Positions 5,450-7,871 of a DNA stretch of 7,871 nucleotides are shown here, piece after piece. Positions within the stretch are counted from its first letter, which is position 1; the number at the start of each line of letters is the position of its first letter. The notes beneath the pieces are model-generated. The model was not told where the DNA came from, ran no database searches, and was given only the letters and a program-made list of their open reading frames with translations. The stretch comes from CAYXRK01 sp964467615 (lineage in GTDB: Bacteria > Hydrogenedentota > Hydrogenedentia > Hydrogenedentales > GCA-2746185): positions 1-7,871 of the forward strand of contig CAYXRK010000207.1 of NCBI GenBank assembly GCA_964467615.1, written 5' to 3'. Position numbers and translations under genes: made by a program.

Positions 5450-7021
5450 GTGATGAATACCGCTCGTTTTTTCTCTCGCACCTACCTCGCATGCGCGTTC
5501 GTTTGCGCTACCGCCTTCGCCGACACCGAAGCGCCAGGCAAGGTCACGTTCTCGAAGGACGTAGCGCCGATCCTGTTCGATAACTGTGTCGCGTGCCACC
5601 GGCCGGGCGAGGTCGCGCCTATGTCGCTACAGACCTTTGACGAAGTGCGGCCCTGGGCCAAGTCAATCAAGGAGAAAGTGACCACGCGCGCAATGCCGCC
5701 ATGGTTTGCGGATCCGGCGCACGGCAAATTCAAAAATGACGCGCGGCTGAGCGAGGGTGAAATTGCGCTGCTGGCGAACTGGGTGGATCAAGGCGCGCCG
5801 CGCGGAAAAGCAGCGGACATGCCGGAGTTGCCGCAATTCGCCCCAGACTGGCAACTCGGCGCGCCGGATCACATCATCACGTTGCCGGAGGTCCAAGTCC
5901 CCGCCGACGGCCCGGACTACCTTCCGGACTTGAGCGTTAGAATTGACATTCCAGAGGACCGCTGGGTGCGCGCGGTGGAAATTCGGCCGGGCAACCGCCT
6001 GGTGAATCACCATGTTGTACTGTTTCTCGCGGGCGGTGGCGGAGGCGGCATGGGCGGTGAATTCGGAATTCTTGCCGTGTGGGCGGTCGGCTCGCCGCCG
6101 ACGGTATTCCCCGAAGGCATGGGCCGCCAACTGCACGCCGGCGAAATGATTCGCACGAACATGCACTATCATCCGAACGGCACCGCGACAACCGACCAGT
6201 CGCGCGTCGGCCTGTATTACGGCGAAGGCGAAATGTCGCGCGAAGTCAAGTCCGCGCTGAACGGCCCCTTCTCGTTCGAGATTCCGGCGAACGCGCCGAA
6301 CCACGAGTTGACCTCGAGTTGGTGGGTCGATCAGGACGTGAAGATCACGTCGTTCTTCCCGCACATGCACCTGCGTGGCCAAGACATGAAGTTCACCGCC
6401 GTCTATCCGGACGGCCACTCGGACGTGCTCATCAACGTCCCGAAATGGGACTTCAACTGGCAACTCTTCTATTATCCCGACCAGTTCGTTGAATTGCCCA
6501 AGGGGACGCGTGTGGACGTGGTCGCGCACTACGACAACTCGGCGAACAATCCGCACAACCCGGATCCGTCGGTCGATGTCGGCTTTGGTTTGCAATCGAC
6601 GGACGAGATGATGTTCGGCATCTTCGAGTACTTCACTGTAGATGGCGCGGCCGCAAAACCGGTGTCAGACGATGATCGGCTCAGCATGATCACGAAGGAC
6701 TTGCCGAAGGGCGACACGTACAAGATAAATCTCGCCTTTGGCCGCGACTCGCTGCCCACCGCGCTGGTGCTTCCGCGCGAGGGCGACGGCTCGCTGCACT
6801 TGGCCCTGCACGGCCAGTTTATGCAACTGCCCGTGACGGACATCATTTGGGACGGTGCCCAGTACACGTTCAAACTGAACATCAAATTCGGCGGTGCTTC
6901 AGCATCATTTATGGCGAACGGTACCGTTGGCCCCGACGGCGCGATCAAGGGCGATTTCGGCGGCGCGGGCGGCGGGATGTTCCAGCTCGCGGGCTTCGAG
7001 GGGAAGCGCGCGGCGTCGTAG
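5450..7021 (+). CDS. Secreted cytochrome c - copper type II (PHM/DBH-like) monooxygenase fusion
   Basis: The protein is 523 residues from GTG at 5450 (GAGGG 7 nt upstream); the next codon, ATG at 5453, is an alternative start. A signal peptide spans about 1-24 (hydrophobic TYLACAFVCATAFA, then D). A cytochrome c domain follows: C46-x-x-C49-H50, with likely axial Met82 in AMPPWFADP. Residues about 140-400 carry the full ligand pattern of peptidylglycine/dopamine monooxygenases: H187-H188 (NHHVV), H239/H241 (NMHYHPNG), H305 and H307 (HMHLRG, compare HTHLTG in DBH) and Met387 or Met388 in TDEMMFG. Two coppers and insertion of oxygen into a C-H bond are therefore expected; the substrate is unknown. 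The heme domain could feed electrons to copper (inference). Residues about 420-523 form a beta-rich domain seen on other secreted bacterial proteins. A glycine run (195-203) follows the HH site. It is divergent from the PSCyt operon. Confidence 0.88.
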   Translation: MMNTARFFSRTYLACAFVCATAFADTEAPGKVTFSKDVAPILFDNCVACHRPGEVAPMSLQTFDEVRPWAKSIKEKVTTRAMPPWFADPAHGKFKNDARLSEGEIALLANWVDQGAPRGKAADMPELPQFAPDWQLGAPDHIITLPEVQVPADGPDYLPDLSVRIDIPEDRWVRAVEIRPGNRLVNHHVVLFLAGGGGGGMGGEFGILAVWAVGSPPTVFPEGMGRQLHAGEMIRTNMHYHPNGTATTDQSRVGLYYGEGEMSREVKSALNGPFSFEIPANAPNHELTSSWWVDQDVKITSFFPHMHLRGQDMKFTAVYPDGHSDVLINVPKWDFNWQLFYYPDQFVELPKGTRVDVVAHYDNSANNPHNPDPSVDVGFGLQSTDEMMFGIFEYFTVDGAAAKPVSDDDRLSMITKDLPKGDTYKINLAFGRDSLPTALVLPREGDGSLHLALHGQFMQLPVTDIIWDGAQYTFKLNIKFGGASASFMANGTVGPDGAIKGDFGGAGGGMFQLAGFEGKRAAS

Positions 7022-7039
7022 CTGTTATTTCGTCCGTGA

Positions 7040-7059
7040 GGCAGCCGAGGGCGGCTGCC
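7040..7059. terminator. Strong hairpin between convergent genes, possible terminator or dispersed palindrome
   Basis: GGCAGCCG (7040-7047) and CGGCTGCC (7052-7059) make a perfect 8-bp GC-rich stem with an AGGG loop, 18 nt after the stop of the monooxygenase gene. No U-tract follows, so intrinsic termination is uncertain. The sequence also resembles a recurring intergenic palindrome, which could serve as a 3' end stabiliser. Confidence 0.5.
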
Positions 7060-7097
7060 CCACATGCGCTCGGAATAAGGTGCGGAGTCCAGATATT

Positions 7098-7112
7098 CGC
7101 CGCGTATCGGCG
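7098..7112 (-). terminator. Small hairpin just after the DUF5610-like gene
   Basis: CGCCG (7098-7102) and CGGCG (7108-7112) form a 5-bp stem with a 5-base loop, directly after the minus-strand stop codon at 7116-7114. The bases that follow on the minus strand are AATATCT, not a clear U-tract, so termination here would be weak. Confidence 0.3.
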
Positions 7113-7113
7113 G

Positions 7114-7641
7114 CTATTGCTCGCCGTTCGCCAGGAAATTGTTTAGGCGCTGGTGAATGACTTCCCAGATGCTGTCGATATTCGTGTTGACTCCGGGATT
7201 GAGCGAGTCGAGCGCGGCCAATATGCCGCGGGCTTCTTGAATGCCTTGCTGAATCGCGCCGCCGATCAAATCCACGAACTGCTGCTTGGCGTCTTCTTCA
7301 CTCAGGTCCGAGTGGTTTTCCTTGAACTTCTCGAAGAAGCCGAGCGCGAAATCCGCGATGCGGTTTGCGGTGGCCTCGGCAGAGGTATCGATGACGGCGT
7401 CTTCGGGAATTCCCAGTTCCGCGCGCGCATCGCCTACCACGGCCCGTAGATGCTGGTAGGCCCGTTCGAGGACCATGTTCGACGAATCGCCGATGCCCAG
7501 GCCGTGCGAGCCGAACAGCGCCGAATCGCTGCCGAGTATGGATCCGCCGCTCGAGGCACCGTTGGCGTCCCGCCGGTAAAACGTTTGCTGATAGAGCAAA
7601 ATAGTATCGCTCGATTGAATGCTGCCGCTTAGGCCGACCAT
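7114..7641 (-). CDS. DUF5610-like protein of unknown function
   Basis: This 175-residue protein has no signal peptide or membrane segment. Residues 1-50 are Gly/Ser-rich and probably flexible. From about 58 on it is helical and resembles DUF5610 proteins: an ELGIPEDAVIDTSAEATANRI-type block (about 75-95), FALGFFEKF (98-106), a Leu-Ser-Glu-Glu-Asp loop (113-117), GAIQQGIQEARGIL (128-141) and a closing helix, IDSIWEVIHQRLNNFL (155-170). Family assignment is from remembered sequence pattern. An AGGAGG Shine-Dalgarno lies at 7654-7649, 7 nt before the ATG, which fixes the start. A GCCGATAA box upstream suggests control by a flagellar-type sigma factor. It is convergent with the monooxygenase gene and seems functionally separate. 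No biochemical role can be assigned. Confidence 0.8.
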   Translation of the reverse strand: MVGLSGSIQSSDTILLYQQTFYRRDANGASSGGSILGSDSALFGSHGLGIGDSSNMVLERAYQHLRAVVGDARAELGIPEDAVIDTSAEATANRIADFALGFFEKFKENHSDLSEEDAKQQFVDLIGGAIQQGIQEARGILAALDSLNPGVNTNIDSIWEVIHQRLNNFLANGEQ

Positions 7642-7659
7642 ACACTTCCCTCCTCGTTG

Positions 7660-7678
7660 GGCCCTCTCCCAGAGGGCC
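7660..7678 (-). other. Leader hairpin just upstream of the DUF5610-like ribosome binding site
   Basis: GGCCCTCT (7660-7667) and AGAGGGCC (7671-7678) form a perfect 8-bp stem with a CCC loop on the plus strand (GGG on the minus-strand mRNA). It ends 5 nt before the AGGAGG element, so it could affect ribosome access or mRNA stability. It also resembles a common intergenic palindrome. Confidence 0.45.
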
Positions 7679-7698
7679 GGATTCCGTCGCTAAAGCCC

Positions 7699-7726
7699 TT
7701 ATCGGCACGCGTTTCGAATTGCTTTA
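7699..7726 (-). promoter_or_regulatory. Putative sigma-28 (FliA/SigD-type) promoter for the DUF5610-like gene
   Basis: On the minus strand, TAAA (7726-7723) is followed after 16 nt by GCCGATAA (7706-7699). The -10 box is an exact match to the established FliA consensus, and TAAA with 14-16 nt spacing is accepted for the related SigD class; E. coli FliA prefers 15. Transcription would begin near 7692, giving a leader of about 50 nt with the hairpin and Shine-Dalgarno described. A 7-bp inverted repeat, CTAAAGC (7690-7696) with GCTTTAG (7721-7727), flanks the -10 box. Confidence 0.5.
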
Positions 7727-7766
7727 GTGGGCGGGCGGGAGCGGCCTTGGGTTGTTTCATTCTTTC

Positions 7767-7821
7767 GCCCTTACAGGGCTGGCTGGGTCGGGAGGTCGTC
7801 GTATCCTGGGGTTTCACCCCA
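7767..7821. repeat. Two short hairpins of a dispersed palindromic repeat
   Basis: GCCCT (7767-7771) with AGGGC (7775-7779) and TGGGGT (7807-7812) with ACCCCA (7816-7821) each form perfect stems with 3-base loops. The phrases CCTTACAGGGCTGG and CCTGGGGTTTCACCCC resemble a repeat family common in environmental bacterial genomes. The second hairpin runs into the 37-bp inverted repeat arm. A 62-codon reading frame across this stretch (7817-7629, minus) is not considered a gene. Confidence 0.6.
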
Positions 7822-7856
7822 TAAGCGCTAACTTGTTTTGATTTGCCTTGTCATGC
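7820..7856 (-). repeat. Right arm of the 37-bp inverted repeat
   Basis: This is the exact reverse complement of bases 1-37. The window continues another 15 bases beyond it (starting TTGATATGCTCC), which show no further match. See the left arm for interpretation. Confidence 0.85.
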
Positions 7857-7871
7857 ATTGATATGCTCCCA

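Noticed and set aside
5663..6595. A 310-codon minus-strand open frame opposite the monooxygenase gene
   Set aside because: Arg/Val/His-rich composition typical of the antisense of a GC-rich gene; the plus strand carries heme and copper motifs.
7040..7112. Classical intrinsic terminators between the convergent genes
   Set aside because: The hairpins are strong or adequate, but no U-tract follows on either strand; kept only as possible terminators.
7629..7817. A 62-codon minus-strand frame upstream of the DUF5610-like gene
   Set aside because: It crosses the putative promoter, leader hairpin and Shine-Dalgarno of the downstream gene and overlaps repeat hairpins.
1..7871. A transposon bounded by the 37-bp inverted repeats
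   Set aside because: No transposase or integrase lies between the arms, the content looks like ordinary chromosomal genes, and the left outer flank is not visible, so target duplications cannot be examined.

Overview
The window is a GC-rich chromosomal segment of a bacterium that carries the planctomycete-type surface cytochrome set: a PSCyt1/PSCyt2/PSD1 protein followed by a DUF1501 protein, plus a cytochrome c-copper monooxygenase fusion. Together with the many families of short palindromic intergenic repeats, this suggests Planctomycetota, Verrucomicrobiota, Hydrogenedentota or a neighbouring phylum. That placement is inference; no rRNA, tRNA or ribosomal protein gene is present to fix it.

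Layout. 1-425 is repeat-packed non-coding DNA: one arm of a 37-bp inverted repeat shared with the far end of the window, two 95-bp direct repeats, a 29-bp tandem repeat and a further hairpin. 426-563 looks like the surviving 3' end of a c-type cytochrome gene. 560-725 is bounded by perfect 23-bp inverted arms; each arm carries a TAG stop, one ending the cytochrome remnant and the other ending the DUF1501 gene. 722-5215 (minus) is a tight two-gene operon: a large PSCyt1-PSCyt2-F5/8C-PSD1 cytochrome, then a Tat-type DUF1501 protein 15 nt downstream. 5216-5449 is a divergent promoter region with two inverted repeats. 5450-7021 (plus) encodes a secreted protein with an N-terminal cytochrome c domain, a complete set of PHM/DBH-type copper ligands and a C-terminal beta-rich domain. 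7040-7112 holds hairpins between convergent genes. 7114-7641 (minus) encodes a DUF5610-like protein behind a strong Shine-Dalgarno and a putative sigma-28 (FliA-type) promoter. 7660-7871 returns to palindromic repeats and the other 37-bp arm.

How the genes may work together. The PSCyt/DUF1501 pair is a recurrent two-gene module of unproven function in these phyla. The divergent cytochrome-copper monooxygenase is also predicted to be exported, so the three genes may form an extracytoplasmic redox/oxidative group under shared control. The DUF5610-like gene seems separate and may belong to the flagellar regulon. The most unusual observations are the inverted repeat that supplies the stop codons of two convergent genes, the heme-plus-copper monooxygenase architecture beside the PSCyt operon, and the exact GCCGATAA box upstream of the DUF5610-like gene.
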